Assembly (NCBI RefSeq): GCF_026151205.1
Contig: NC_087079.1
Location: 16,362,945-16,426,944, forward strand
Direction: 5' to 3'
DNA: 64,000 nucleotides
DNA from: Bolinopsis microptera
Lineage: Eukaryota; Ctenophora; Tentaculata; Lobata; Bolinopsidae
A program made the translations under genes and the position numbers. The notes beneath the pieces are model-generated. The model saw only the letters and a program-made list of their open reading frames with translations. It was not told where the DNA came from and made no database searches. Position 1 is the stretch's first letter, and each line of letters opens with the position of its first letter. Below, piece by piece: positions 47,982-59,775 of the stretch.

Positions 47982-48087
47982 AGGCTCATGGTAGTCGGGT
48001 GGCGCGCACGAGCGATAAGACTTATGGCTCGGTCGACCGAGCCATAAGTCTTATCGCTCGTGCGCGCCACCCGACTACCATGAGCCT
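47982..48087. repeat. Perfect 106-bp palindrome
   Basis: Two 53-base arms with no loop, centred on GGTC/GACC at 48034/48035; outer part AGGCTCATGGTAGTCGGG. The arms are GC-rich (GGCGCGCACGAGCG). Confidence 0.95.
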
Positions 48088-50401
48088 TACCACGAACCAC
48101 GAATTAAATCAACAAGGGTCTGACCGACCACATGCATGGTTTAGTTCAGCTCGTTTTGCGCGTTCATGATCATACAATAAATTTGGCGCGTTACGAATAG
48201 TGAAAATTGCCAACGTGTATTATCAGTAAGAGGATGCATTCTTGGTTTTTGTGACACGGTCACCATGAGCCATCTTGCAATTACCAGTAATATTCTACCT
48301 TAGTCTAACTTGATCTATTAACAGCTATGATAGAGCAAGTAATTAACCAAAAATATACACTGAACCACTCTAAAAGTGTCAGATATAAATGGAGGAAAGT
48401 GTGCTACAAATGGGGGTAAGAAATGGTGCTACAGGCCACAAATATTGAGAATACATCGTCTCACGTGTAGCAGTATGTGTATTTACAGAAATAGTCAAGA
48501 AAATAAGATATAAAATCTTGTTCCTTCAGACATCCTGAGCTACTTGCCAGTGATTTAGTCTTATGGGAACCTATGCAGTATGCATGGTAGAGCACAGCAA
48601 GGCCGACCAAGACAAAGCTACTTGTCTATGTTACTGAAGGAAGTTGGGACAAACTATAAAGAGGAACTGCGAACCCTGATGCTCTGATGCGGGACAGTGA
48701 TATATGGAGGGGGTTATCTGGCGTAGATCAGACTTAGTTCCGACACAGTAGTAGTAGTAGTAGTAGTGTTCCTTCCATAATTCGGCTGATAAAAGTTAGG
48801 TCATAAAGAAGTCATCATAGATTAATTATCTTAACCCAAGGAAAATAACTCTGACTGAAACCATGTTTACATAGGCGTTTTTACCGACACTGGACACAAT
48901 GTTTCACCTAGTATACGATCTACATATTTTATCGTTGATGACATAACGATCATGTATTGACTTTTGGAGTTTTATATTACGAATATTTAAAACTGTGTTT
49001 CGAATTCTTCGTTAAATCGATAAATAATCCAGTAAATCTCTAACTCTGATAACTTTCTTATCCAGTGCATCTCTTCTAAATAGTTTTTCATCACTTGTTT
49101 ACAGATCATAGTTATGAAATCAAATGAACAGCCGAGGTTATCATGTACAGTGTACAGGTTATCATATACAGTGTACACGTGGTATACGATTATATGTAAT
49201 ATTATAGCTCGAGCTATAAAAACTGGAAAAATGTCTTAAGGCTCCTTTTGAAATACTGGACACGTGCGTCTAAAACTACTTCATAAACTAATCAACTACT
49301 TCTCTGTTTTACATTCCATAAAGCCATAACATGCTCAACTGAGCATGTTAAATTAAAATAAGTGAGCAGACGATTTCATGATAGAGATTTGGAATTGTTT
49401 TTAGCAAGCATTAAAATTTTAGTGATATTCAGCTGATGTCGATACGAAATTAGTAAATAAATTATAGTTTGGACTCTGATATGTGTACAAATATATTAGA
49501 TTTTCGGTTTATATTACGTAAGTTTGATTTGATTATGATAAAAGGCGGTATAAAATTCCGGATATAAATTCAAAGTAATGATTATCTTGCAAACAAGTAG
49601 GAGGTAAAACTGCCGGTGATATAGTATCTATCTCTGTACGATTAATTGAAAGTGAAACATGGAATGCAGTACAATGATCTGCTGTCTGAAATGATACCTG
49701 CTGTATTTCACAACCCTGTGTGAGTGTATTCCAAATATTACTATTTCTTACAATATTCCTAGCAATTTTGTGTATAAATCTCTTAAAGCGTAACAGGGGA
49801 TGTTTTTTCCTCAACTTGTAAATCTATCTTTGTTGATGTTTCCGAGCGTCATAATTGCTGATACCTATTCTGATTATTGTGATAACAACATTGATAAAAT
49901 GCCAGTATAACTACTCACTAATGTATTTATAGATAATAATTCATGACTATTTATATCTAATATATCATACATAACTGTCACCAACAGGTAAACCAACATT
50001 GTATACATTGGCCGATGTTTGCTACATGTAATGTTGGTTACAGATACTAATTGATTCATAATTATGTCATTTATTATTAATTGAAACATTTGACTGATTG
50101 GACCATTTATCAATAAGTTAGAGACTTGAAAGCAGATCGGAATTTTTAGAAATATTTATGATGACGTGTGATCATATTACGTGGTCACAGAGGGGGAGGG
50201 AGGGGTATCTAAACGATTTAACGCTAGAGTAACACAATAGCTTAATATGTAAAACTGTTTACGGAGGGAGAGGGGGTTAAAAATGGGCCAAAAAGTGATT
50301 ACGTAATATATGTTAACGACCCCTAATGGCCTTAGTTGTATTAATATTTGATTTCCCAGAGGTAATTAAATTAATATCCTCCGCTAACTCCACGTGGATA
50401 T

Positions 50402-50711
50402 ATTACATACGACAAACACACTGTAAAAACACACACCGCTAAACCTTACCTAGTACAGTGTCAAGTCAAGGAAGTAAGAATTTATTTTACTTCTACAATA
50501 AACACTGTAATATTCCTGACGGACTGTGGTTTGCTGTGTGGGCTACTACTGTAGGAATATTCGTGTGTAGCGTGGTGATACAAAGTTAACTATCACGTCT
50601 GGTAGGTCCGACACCACTTATTTTACAAAAAAGGAGGGAAAAGGCAGAGCTAAAGGCAGAGCTAAAGGCAGAGCTAAAGGCAGAGCTAAAGGACACTGGC
50701 GTAGTAAAGCC
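50402..50711. mobile_element. 310-bp insertion with GGATAT duplication
   Basis: GGATAT occurs at 50396-50401 and 50712-50717; the inverted relative at 63680-64000 has a single GGATAT with the flanks joined. The insert contains the 12-bp tandem and lacks obvious inverted ends, so it could be SINE-like. Confidence 0.65.
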
Positions 50712-51258
50712 GGATATTTGGTGTATTTCTAATTTTTGTATGCAGTTGTCCCGCTTATGAGTGTCAAATTCTTTAATTAAGAGATCAAAAACCAAAGTAA
50801 ATTGCTTTTTTATAAAAATTGAAATGAAAATACAATATAGTAGTATAAATGTAATAAGAATGAAGATAAATCCCCTTTTCGTTATATTCACATGGAACAT
50901 GTAAGTGTAAATTTAGTATGAATATTAAGTAATCCCAGTAATATGTGAGAGAAACAGAAGTTAAAGATTGAAAACCGGGCATGCTATTGTACAAAATTGC
51001 CAGAAAAATAGAAATTTTACAAAAAATAATATAATACAGTAAATCTTTAAAAAGTAAATAAACGGCAAGGGCATCAATACCTAAACTTACGAAAAAAACC
51101 ATATTTACAATTGGTTATTGACAATAGCTAGAAAGTTAATGCAGTTCACTGCAAAATATAAATGAAATTTTAATATAATAATATAATAATTGATTATTGG
51201 ACATAAACTCCAACTAGAATTTTAACTTTTAGCTCAAATCTCCCAATTCACCAACAAG

Positions 51259-54200
51259 TCAAGTGGTGTACTGTCCATTGTAAAGTTTAGCCTCTTTTTC
51301 TCGTTTGAATTGTTGCAGATCGCACGGTCGGGTGAATATCTGATCGTTGACGTGGAACCATTTGTTCATCACCCACTTTGTACCTGAAATATAATCAATT
51401 GTGGTGGGTATGTTTAGTATTCTGGCCCATAACCAGGATGTAATGTTATTCTATATTTTCAACTGAGCTGAAAAAATATTTTGCCAGTGTGTACTTCCAG
51501 TTAATGTAATGTAATTATGTAATGTAATGTAATTATACTGATCCAATAATCCAGTCTCCGAAGATTAGATAAACCACATGAATATTTATAATTATATATA
51601 ATATTATATAAATTAAATTAATATAATAACAATATAAAACACATATAAATATATAGTATGAACAAGGCAGCAGCGATGCTGCAAGGGCAGTCGAACTGTT
51701 CGATGACCCAGTAGAGGAATCAAGGAATCTCTTCTAAGCGTCTTAAGTAAGTATAATAGTATTTAACACGCTCTCACTATTTAGCTCGCCCAAATGTTTA
51801 TATAATATTGTGAAAAGGCCCTGAGGGTATGAAATTAACTTCATTCGATGAATTTTTGGATCATCCCCATGACGTAGGGTAAAAATGTTTCCCTAAGGAG
51901 TTATGGGTAAAACACTGTTTTGGTCACGTGACAGGCTAGTAAAACGGAAATTCGATTTTTTAAGGTTAGGGTCCAGGGTTGTGGTTAGGGTTGTGGTTAG
52001 CTTTGAGGTTGTGGTTAGGGTGAGGGCTTGGGGTGTAGTTCATTTAAAACCGTTTTGTTCGACTGCAAAACCGTAAAAACCCAAGTCACGTGATAATTAT
52101 TGGACGAGCGAAATAATATGAGCCAATAGAAAAAGATAATACAAATGTAAATAATATGTAAATAATATGTAAATAATATGTAAATAAACATTAAACATAT
52201 ATAAAGACAGCTAGTCTGTTGAGTGATACCATTCACGGTTTAATCTTCTTAACGACACAGATTGCCACCATCCCTTAGTTTGTGACTAAAAGATATAATT
52301 CAAATAAAGCTAATGACAGAATGATTTCACATTATGAATGATTGCACACGAACCTGCCAAGACAGGGCACCCAGCGTGACGTGTGAGAAGGTCCGGATCT
52401 CCATTTGGCAACAGGTTATACCAGAAGACAGCCGCATTCTGAGGAAGAAGGGTCCTTCACATAATATCACGTAATCAGCCGAGGGGGAGGGGGGTTTCCA
52501 AATGATTTCGCTAACTTGTGATTTTGACACAATAGATATGCGTAAAACTGATCGCCGAGGGGGCAAAAATTATCCAAAAAGTAATTACGTAATAATATGT
52601 GAACAACCCCTAAAAGAAAGAGGCAGAGCTTTGGAAACAAGTACCCTCACCCGCTCCCCCCCCCCCCCCCGCCATTTTCTGGGAGTAGGAAAACCCGTAA
52701 AGGAAAATGTAAAAAACTCCATTTTTCGGGGTATAATGTTCAGGTAAAAAGCCCCACTTTCCGAAGGATAGACATAATTAAAATACCCCACTTTTTGAGA
52801 TCAGGTAAAAAACCTCCAAATTTTGGGGAAACCTCCATGTTCCGGGGCACAGAAACGGGTAAAACACCGCCACATTGGGGGGGGGGGGGGGGGGGGGGTA
52901 GGGGTATCCAATGGTGAAAAATTGTGTAAAATGGTGAAAAATGGTGAATGATTTTTATGGTGAATCGGGTTTCCAAATTGTAAAAGTTCACCATTTTTCG
53001 CCATTTTTCCGATGAATATATTTGCCTTCTAGTTTTAGTTTTGACCTGGTGTTATCACCCCAAATAAATTGTTGGTTATTATTAACTCAGATTTTGAGGA
53101 TATAGAGAAACAATTAAACATGTGTTTCATTAAATTTAAAGTAAATCTAGGTTTTACAATTCGGAAGCTCGATTCACCAAAACTATCAATCATAATTTTT
53201 CATCAAAACTCGTGAATACTGAACATGGTGAGAAAGGTACATTGAAAATGGTAACTTTAAGTGAACATGGCGAGTAAGATACATCAAAACTGGTAACTGT
53301 TAGTGAACATGGCGAGTAAGGTTTATCAAAACTGAGCTCTTGGTACACATTAATGATACTTTGAAAATAAAAAACTAAAATGGTGTAAAATGGTGAAAAA
53401 TTGTGATGGTGAATGATTTTTATGGTGAATCAGGTTTCAAAATTGTATTTGTAAAATTATTTCACAATTTTTCACCATTAGATACCCCCCGGGGGTAGAA
53501 ACGAGTAAAACAACTTCATTTTCTGAAGAAAAATAAAACAAATAAACACTGCCAATTTATGGACATTAGAAACACATAAAGTTTTTAAAGCACCATTCAA
53601 CCACACGCTTTTTCACATGCAGAAAATCAATTGAAGGGAGGATCTTCAAACATAAAAGTGACAAATGACAATGCCTCACAAGAAATGCAGTGTCCGCTGC
53701 TGACTCACTTGGGTGGGGGGTAACCTCACTCCACCATCTATAAAGACTGTCGCCCCACCAGCGTCAGTCTTTCCCATGTAGAACAACAGAGTAGCCACAC
53801 GATTCCCTCCTTCGTGGTCTAGGAAAGCTTTCTCCTCTCGGGTAGCCATGTCATAGTGCGGCTCATACTGTCCGGCCATGCCGTAGTTATTGACCTGTAA
53901 AAAATAGCATTGAGGCCCAGGAGGCCTGGCAAGACACAACTAACCCACCTTTTTTGGAAGTAACCGCGCGCCACCATCGGTGAATATGGTGGCACCCCCA
54001 TCAACTGGCTCTTGGAGATAAATCAATAGTGTCGCCACTCGGTTACCCGCCTCGCTCGGACCGAGTTTCTGTACTTTTATGTCTCTAAGTGTTTTCATAT
54101 CATAATGGGGCTCGTACTGGCCAGCCATACCATAGTTATTAACCTGAAATGTACAGACAGACTCTGTTACCATCAATAACTCACTCTACAAACAGCTACT

Positions 54201-57200
54201 ATTATATTACTAACGGATAAAACACTGGTTATGTTACGGATAAAACACTGGTTATGTAACGGATAAAACACTGGTTGTGTAACGGATAAAACACTGGTTA
54301 TGTAACGGATAAAACACTGGTTATGTAACGGATAAAACACTGGCTGTGTAACGGATAAAACACTGGCTGTGTAACGGATAAAACACTGGTTATGTAACGG
54401 ATAAAATACTGGTTGTGTAACGGTTAAAACACTGGTTATGTAACGGATAAAACACTGGTTATGTAACGGATAAAACACTGGCTGTGTAACGGATAAAACA
54501 CTTGTTATGTAACGGATAAAACACTGGTTATGTAACGGATAAAACACTGGTTATGTAACGGATAAAACACTGGTTATGTAACGGATAAAACACTGGTTAT
54601 GTAACGGATAAAACACTGGTTATTAGGGCCTTTCGTGATATCATGGATCAAATTAGTTCCACCGGGATCTAGTAGTACTCATTATTCTGCGGCCTGTATG
54701 TATTGACAGTATTGTCATCTCGAACATTTTTCAGTTTTCCAGACATGGATTGGGTTGACGAGTTGTCGTACGTCACCTCGAGATGGAGCACCCGGGCCGC
54801 ACCCCACTTGGGTCTGAGGTCAAGTGACTATGACGTCACTCGAACTGCTGCTCCGTTTCCCGCTCGTTAGACCAGGTGAGAACGCATGCTTGCTAAATTT
54901 TGCACCTTTAAAGTATATACCCCTGATGTTTAAACTAATTTTCGGTCGATTTGAGGGTGTCCTAAATGGTGCAAATTTTGACTTTTTACACCAATCCAAT
55001 TACAATATAAAATTATCTTTTAGATGCGATGGCACTGTACACTCACTCCATTTTGCCATTAGGGACACGGAGGGGTGGGAGAATCTGATGTTTATAGATT
55101 GTTTTATTTTGAAAAGGAGTTGGTGTAAATTATAATTGATGGCATTTGATAGTTGAGGTGATATTAATTGGAGAATTGTTTGATTCCAGAAAATAGTAGT
55201 GCAGTTTATTACTGTTTTTACAGTAAAGTGGATGATGGTTCTTATATAATTGGGCACTTTACGCAATAGATAATCTTCCGTGAGGTCGTTTACTAAATCT
55301 CCCTTTCACGATTTCTTTGTTTACCGTTCTCCTCTTATTGTTAGTTTTAGGGGAAGGGGGATTTTCAGCAGTAATTGGGTTACCCTCCCAACAATAGAAA
55401 ACTTCCCATGCGACACGTTGTTGAGGAACGTTTAGAGTAGCAATCCTTTTAAATGCATGATATCTGTAAGATGAGTTCAGTTCTTGTACAACCTATTTTA
55501 ATTCCTCTTTAAACTTATCGAGACCCCGGCCGTACCTTGGTTTGCCCTTATTTTTGTACGGCCAAGACTGATCTCTAAAATCTGTAAGTAAGTTGTAAGT
55601 CTTGTACTTACAGTACTTACAGTACAAGTCTTGTACTTACAGATTTTATTCTTCTTTTCTAAAACATTTTCACTGATACATGGTTGTTACTTAGTACAAC
55701 TTAAAGTACATTTTCGTTAGAAACTCAACCGTTTTGAATTAATTAAGTAAAAACAATTTGCATGCCGACTTGCGCTAATAATTATTGATGGATGAAATAC
55801 AGCAGCAGGTAAAATGTTTAAGATTTCGTGTATGGCTCTATTTCTCATGGTGACTGCACTGACAAAGACAGCAATAATACCATCACCACCAGACTCGCAC
55901 ACGGAAAAGTATAAATATCTCCTGGAAGAATTGGGCAAACCCGAAGCAGTTAATGGCGTCAACCTAATGTGGCATACCATTGAGGTGATTTCAACTTATC
56001 TCAGCAGTGTTGATTCAACCAAATCTGAACCCTTACAAAAATACCTGATAGAGAAAGATGTGGAGGAGGAGAACCTTGCTGATCAAGAAACTAAGGATGC
56101 CTTGATAAATGACGCCGACAAGAACATGGAGCAGGAAATGACTCGTAAAGAATTCCAGATTTTTGACAGAATCAGGAATGCTTTGGTGGATTTGATCTGC
56201 GACAACGAAGTTGAACTAAATTGTGTATTTTGGAGGTTTGCAACAATAAAATTTAATAGCTGATTTTGTTTTGATGTGATTTAAAACGTGAAATCTTCCT
56301 TCCCAGACTTAAATTATATTTGATTTATCCACTTACTTTATGGAAGGGACTTATTCGTATCACTAAAAGTTTCATTACTTCAGGAAGTTCGCAAAAAATG
56401 TTGAATCATGGGAAGAATCTCTCATCAACGATGCTAATCCCTAAATCTAAAGTACGCAGGTTCCTGGACGATTGGAAAAGTTAATCGGAATAGGAAATTC
56501 CAATTTTAAACTTTCAACAGGGACACTTCTTTAGTAGCATCAAGCATGTTTATCAAATCTTGACTACGCATATCTTACGTTTAATCGTATCTTAGTGCGA
56601 TAAAAGGCCCTTTTACATTCTTAGAATATTTCTTTTGATATAATTGGGAATAAAAATACCTTTCTTTATTGGATTTGGAAACAAAATGCAAAATTGTCAT
56701 TGGGATATTAACTTTCAATATTACATAGCAAATAGCAATATAATACTTATTACTTTTAACCATTTAGTTTTATTGCACATACAAGTTGTTAAGTGTTAGA
56801 TACATATAATATGACATAACACGTAACGGATCGAAAACTGGCTGTGTTACATAAAATACTGGTTGTGTAACGGTTAAAACACTGGTTGTAACACATAAAA
56901 TACTGGTTGTGTAACGGTTAAAACACTGGTTGTAACTTGTAACACATAAAATACTGGTTGTGTAACGGTTAAAACACTGGTTGTAACACACAAAATACTG
57001 GTTGTGTAACGGTTGAAACACTGGTTGTAACACATAAAATACTGGTTGTGTAACGGTTAAAACACTGGTTGTAACACTTAAAATACTGGTTGTGTAGCGG
57101 ACACTATACTGACCTGATCGAGTTCTGCGTAGTCGTGACTGAGCTCCGTAGCGTCTTCCATCCTCCGGTTTATCCTGCGGACGATCCGCCCCTTGTCCTC

Positions 57201-57947
57201 AGTCATGTCGTCATCCAGCCACGCTGTCTTGCTCACTCGGTACTCAGCGTTCTCTAATTTACCTGTAACATCACTTGTAACATAACGTGTAACATAACGT
57301 GTAACATCACGTGTAACATAACGTGTAACATATTACATAATGTGTAACATAATGTGTAACATAACGTGTGACATAACGTGTAACATAACGTGTGACATCA
57401 CGTGTAACATGACGTGTAACATGACGTGTAACATCATGATCATTGATCAGTTGTTAACCCGCACATAACTGGCCCAAGGGAATTTCAACTTAAATATTAA
57501 TTAGATTAGTAATTGTTCTTGTTATTTATCATAATTGTAACTTAAAAGTGTGGAGGTCTTTTGGAAAAAATGGAGGTTTTTTAACCAGTTGTATCACATG
57601 TATGGTCAATGGTCATTGGTCAACGATGTGTTTTTTCAGTTTTTTAATGATACTGATAATATTACACGTTTATTATTTGTGCGGTGTCTATCATGTTCAC
57701 CGACAATGTATGTATATTGTATACCTATATTGTGTACATTATCGGTGATTGGTGCTAGCTGCGCTCGGCTGAAATGAGGTTAAAATGAGGTTGAAATGAG
57801 GTTGAAATGAGGTTAAGGTTAAGTTACCTGTGTTCTTGTTGTGCACCGTAGCTCTATTCAAATGAGGTTGAGCGAGTTCCATCATTATATTAGCCTCCTC
57901 GTCACTAACTATGTCGTAGAATACGACAATCCGGGGGAAGGCCAGAC
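51259..57947 (-). CDS. Prolyl 4-hydroxylase alpha subunit, C-terminal catalytic part, with two alternative catalytic exons
   Basis: Collagen-type prolyl 4-hydroxylase alpha subunits hydroxylate proline in the ER using Fe(II), 2-oxoglutarate and ascorbate. Exons in transcript order: 57947-57828 (PRIVVFYDIVSDEEANIM), 57262-57114 (YRVSKTAWLDDDMTEDKG), then 54143-53949 or 53894-53709 (two homologous versions), 52438-52354 (AVFWYNLLPNGDPDLLTRHAGCPV), 51383-51259 (KWVMNKWFH, stop TGA 51261-51259). The HxD motif (EPHYD), distal His (TRHAGCP) and the 2-oxoglutarate-binding Lys (TKWVMNKW) are all present. All junctions join in phase. The N-terminal half and peptide-binding domain are not found in the window; they should lie upstream (above 57947), where sequence is poor and duplicated, or beyond the end. 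The gene is convergent with AQR. P4HA1/P4HA2 cannot be told apart. Confidence 0.9.
52870..53500. mobile_element. Inverted-repeat element in a P4HA intron
   Basis: A G run plus GGGGTATCCAATGGTGAAAA on the left is mirrored by TTTTTCACCATTAGATACCCC on the right. ATGGTGAA motifs recur internally on both strands. It is non-coding. Confidence 0.65.
53709..53894 (-). CDS. P4HA alternative catalytic exon, downstream version
   Basis: This 186-nt (62-codon) exon has phase 0 at both ends. It shares VNNYGMAGQYEPHYDM with its partner, then diverges (ATREEKAFLDHEGGNRVATLLFYMGK) and ends GGVRLPPTQ at a GTGAGT donor. It also keeps HxD and the GGATVF strand. It lies only 54 bp from the other version, too short an intron for comfortable splicing of both together, which supports exclusive use. 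Confidence 0.85.
53949..54143 (-). CDS. P4HA alternative catalytic exon, upstream version
   Basis: This 195-nt (65-codon) exon has phase 0 at both ends. It reads VNNYGMAGQYEPHYDM, then KTLRDIKVQKLGPSEAGNRVATLL, and ends GGARLLPKK before a GTGGGT donor; the acceptor is ATTTCAG. It carries the iron-binding HxD. It is homologous to the next exon downstream. Because both versions are phase 0-0 and each contains a full copy of the same structural segment, they look mutually exclusive. The ending PKK is closer to the usual family sequence (WPKKGTAVFW). Confidence 0.85.
54205..54628. repeat. 23-bp minisatellite in the P4HA intron
   Basis: About 18 units of CGGATAAAACACTGGTTATG TAA with GTT/GCT and AT/GT variants. 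A related, more divergent array lies at 56820-57105. Confidence 0.95.
55814..56263 (+). CDS. Putative small secreted protein nested antisense in the P4HA intron
   Basis: This is an open frame of 149 codons starting with a clear signal peptide (MFKISCMALFLMVTALTKTA), followed by a charged, mostly helical-looking acidic protein (KYKYLLEELGKPEAV, IEKDVEEENLADQE, KNMEQEMTRKEFQIFDRI). Two cysteines fall near the C-terminus. AATAAA overlaps the last codons (56246), a possible poly(A) signal, consistent with a compact intronless gene. No family recognised. A donor near the end is possible, so the C-terminus is uncertain. It lies between P4HA exons at 54143 and 57114 on the opposite strand. Confidence 0.55.
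   Translation: MFKISCMALFLMVTALTKTAIIPSPPDSHTEKYKYLLEELGKPEAVNGVNLMWHTIEVISTYLSSVDSTKSEPLQKYLIEKDVEEENLADQETKDALINDADKNMEQEMTRKEFQIFDRIRNALVDLICDNEVELNCVFWRFATIKFNS
56820..57440. repeat. Related minisatellite (56820-57105) and 12-bp tandem (57262-57435) flanking a P4HA exon
   Basis: Left: units with AAATACTGGTTGTGTAACGG and AAACACTGGTTGTAACACAT. Right: CATAACGTGTAA-type units. The two arrays sit on both sides of the 57114-57262 exon. Confidence 0.9.
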
Positions 57948-58099
57948 CTAGATAGTAGATAATAATTTTAACCACGGAAATTTGTTTTAAATATTATGTT
58001 TAACATTTTTAAGTTCACTTTGATATTTAAAAAATCTTAAATTTTTAAATACTTTGTAAGTGCAACATTTTCTAAAATAAGTGTAATATTGTAAAAACA

Positions 58100-58920
58100 G
58101 TAACCATGAAAATTGATAAGGAGTGGAAAGAAAAGTTAACTTAATTAGAGTTAATAAAAATTATTTTTTCCCAAAAAAACTTCAACTTTAAATGGGGCTT
58201 TAAAATAGCTCCTTTTGGGTTTTTTTTGTTTTTTAAAAAACAGGTAATTTCCTTTTTTTTATTTCTTCTGGTTTTGACGGGGGGGGATTTGGGGGTGCGG
58301 GGGGGCCCGGTTTTTTTTACACAACTTTTCTTAATTTTTCTTTTTTTTCCCTTGTTGGGGGGGGGAAGTGGTGATTTTCGTCAAAAACCTTTACCAAGTT
58401 TATTAATTATTTAATTTTAAAAGTTTTATTTTAAATTCGCCCCCATTTTTTAAAAAAGGTTTATTTAAAAAAAATTTATAGCTTTTAAATTTTGGGTCTC
58501 CCGTTTTCCCCCCCTCCGAAAAAATCCCAAAAAACTTCCAATTTTTTTTTCCCCCGTACAAATTTTTAAAATTCCCCATCCCCCCATTTTACCATTTCAA
58601 TTCCCCAAAAAATGTAACTCCTCAGGAAGCGAGTGTCACAGTTGAAACTTTTTAAAAAAAAACATAAAAAACCCCATTTTTTTAATTTTGGCATTTATTA
58701 AAACACTCAGAGGCCTTAAAACAGTTACAGGGGGGAACGTAAAAACCCAAACCCCCACCCTACACGTATTAAAAAAAACCCCCCCTACTAATTTTCCCAC
58801 GAAATAAAACCCCCCTACTCCCAAGGGAAATAAACCCCCCCCAACCCAAAATTTTTAATTTTACACGAATTAAACCCCACCCCTACTTTTACACCATTAT
58901 CGGGTATACAATATTTTCTG
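58100..58920. other. Homopolymer-rich stretch, possibly unreliable sequence
   Basis: Runs of T, G, A and C dominate (for example GGGGGGGATTTGGGGGTGCG and long A/T runs), unlike the rest of the window. It may be a run-expanded, error-prone assembly segment, and an upstream P4HA exon could be hidden in it. Confidence 0.5.
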
Positions 58921-58929
58921 TAAAATCGG

Positions 58930-59775
58930 TGAACAAGAATTAAGCTGCTAGAAGCAGATCCTTACGGTGAGCAAGGTTATTTCCAGGTTCTTCTTTTCTA
59001 TTCAGGATCGTCCTCAATCGGTGCATCTTTATCGTTTTAGCTTCCTTGGTGTCTAGAGAGATATTCTTGTGAATTTCATGATGTCTTAAAATTAAGTCAA
59101 GTAAGAAACATGGCGAAGGAATTTCTAATTCAAAAAATTTGGACTATCCATACAACCCTTGTAAATGCTAAAATCTGTGATCCTGTCCGACAGGATAGCG
59201 AGCAGTTTGGTCATTTTTCTAACTTCTTTTTATTATTTACTAATAATCTATTAAAACTAATTTCATAGCCGATTATTATTCATACCTTGGAATCTATGGC
59301 AGCTGATTCAACAGCTTCTTTTAGCTTGTTAAGCTCATTCTTGCTCCTTCGTCAACTATTCAATTACTTAGGTAGTTGTAATTCGTACACAAACTTGCTC
59401 ATCTCGGGCATATCCTGATGACCTTAGCAGAAGGTTGCAAGTCTCCAGTCTTCCAGTAGTAAAAAGGTTAAGATCGTTAAAATTACACATTTTAAAGAGA
59501 ATTTTATATTTGGGTCACCTAAATAATTTAGGCATTCGAAAGTAGCCCTTCGGTTTAATTAAAAAACTACATCAGAGTTCATTCTATCAATTCACAGATA
59601 TCAATATCCCTTTATAAGCAGAAACACGCGGGTCTCCAGGTCTATACCTGTTGGTGGGGAACCTCTAGTCTGGATTTATGGGAGCTCTGTGGATGTTCAG
59701 GAGCTGTTTGAAGGCGGGGGTCATCTCGTAGAGCAGTTAGCGAATATACTGGGGGTGTCGTATTGTTAACTTACA
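58930..59775 (-). pseudogene. Inverted duplicate of AQR exons 33-31 with introns, frameshifted
   Basis: Read on the minus strand it follows 45660-46490: exon 31 copy near 59640-59750, exon 32 copy near 59287-59460, exon 33 copy near 58970-59060, including splice sites and intron sequence. Identity is roughly 90 percent by eye, with single-base indels that break every exon. Retained introns show a DNA-level duplication, not a retrocopy. Confidence 0.9.

Larger units (their letters stand above)
47345..51258. other. Convergent intergenic region between AQR and P4HA
   Basis: It holds both 3' UTRs, a perfect palindrome at 47982-48087, dispersed repeat sequence at 50190-50870 and a 12-bp tandem (GGCAGAGCTAAA) at 50640-50690. 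No coding gene is supported. Confidence 0.6.

Noticed and set aside
54173-54547. Repetitive YPLHNQCF-type frame
   Set aside because: It is the minus-strand translation of the 23-bp minisatellite.
54736-54867. Possible exon MDWVDELSYVTSRWS
   Set aside because: It is short, with no match to P4HA on the minus strand and no partner exon on the plus strand.
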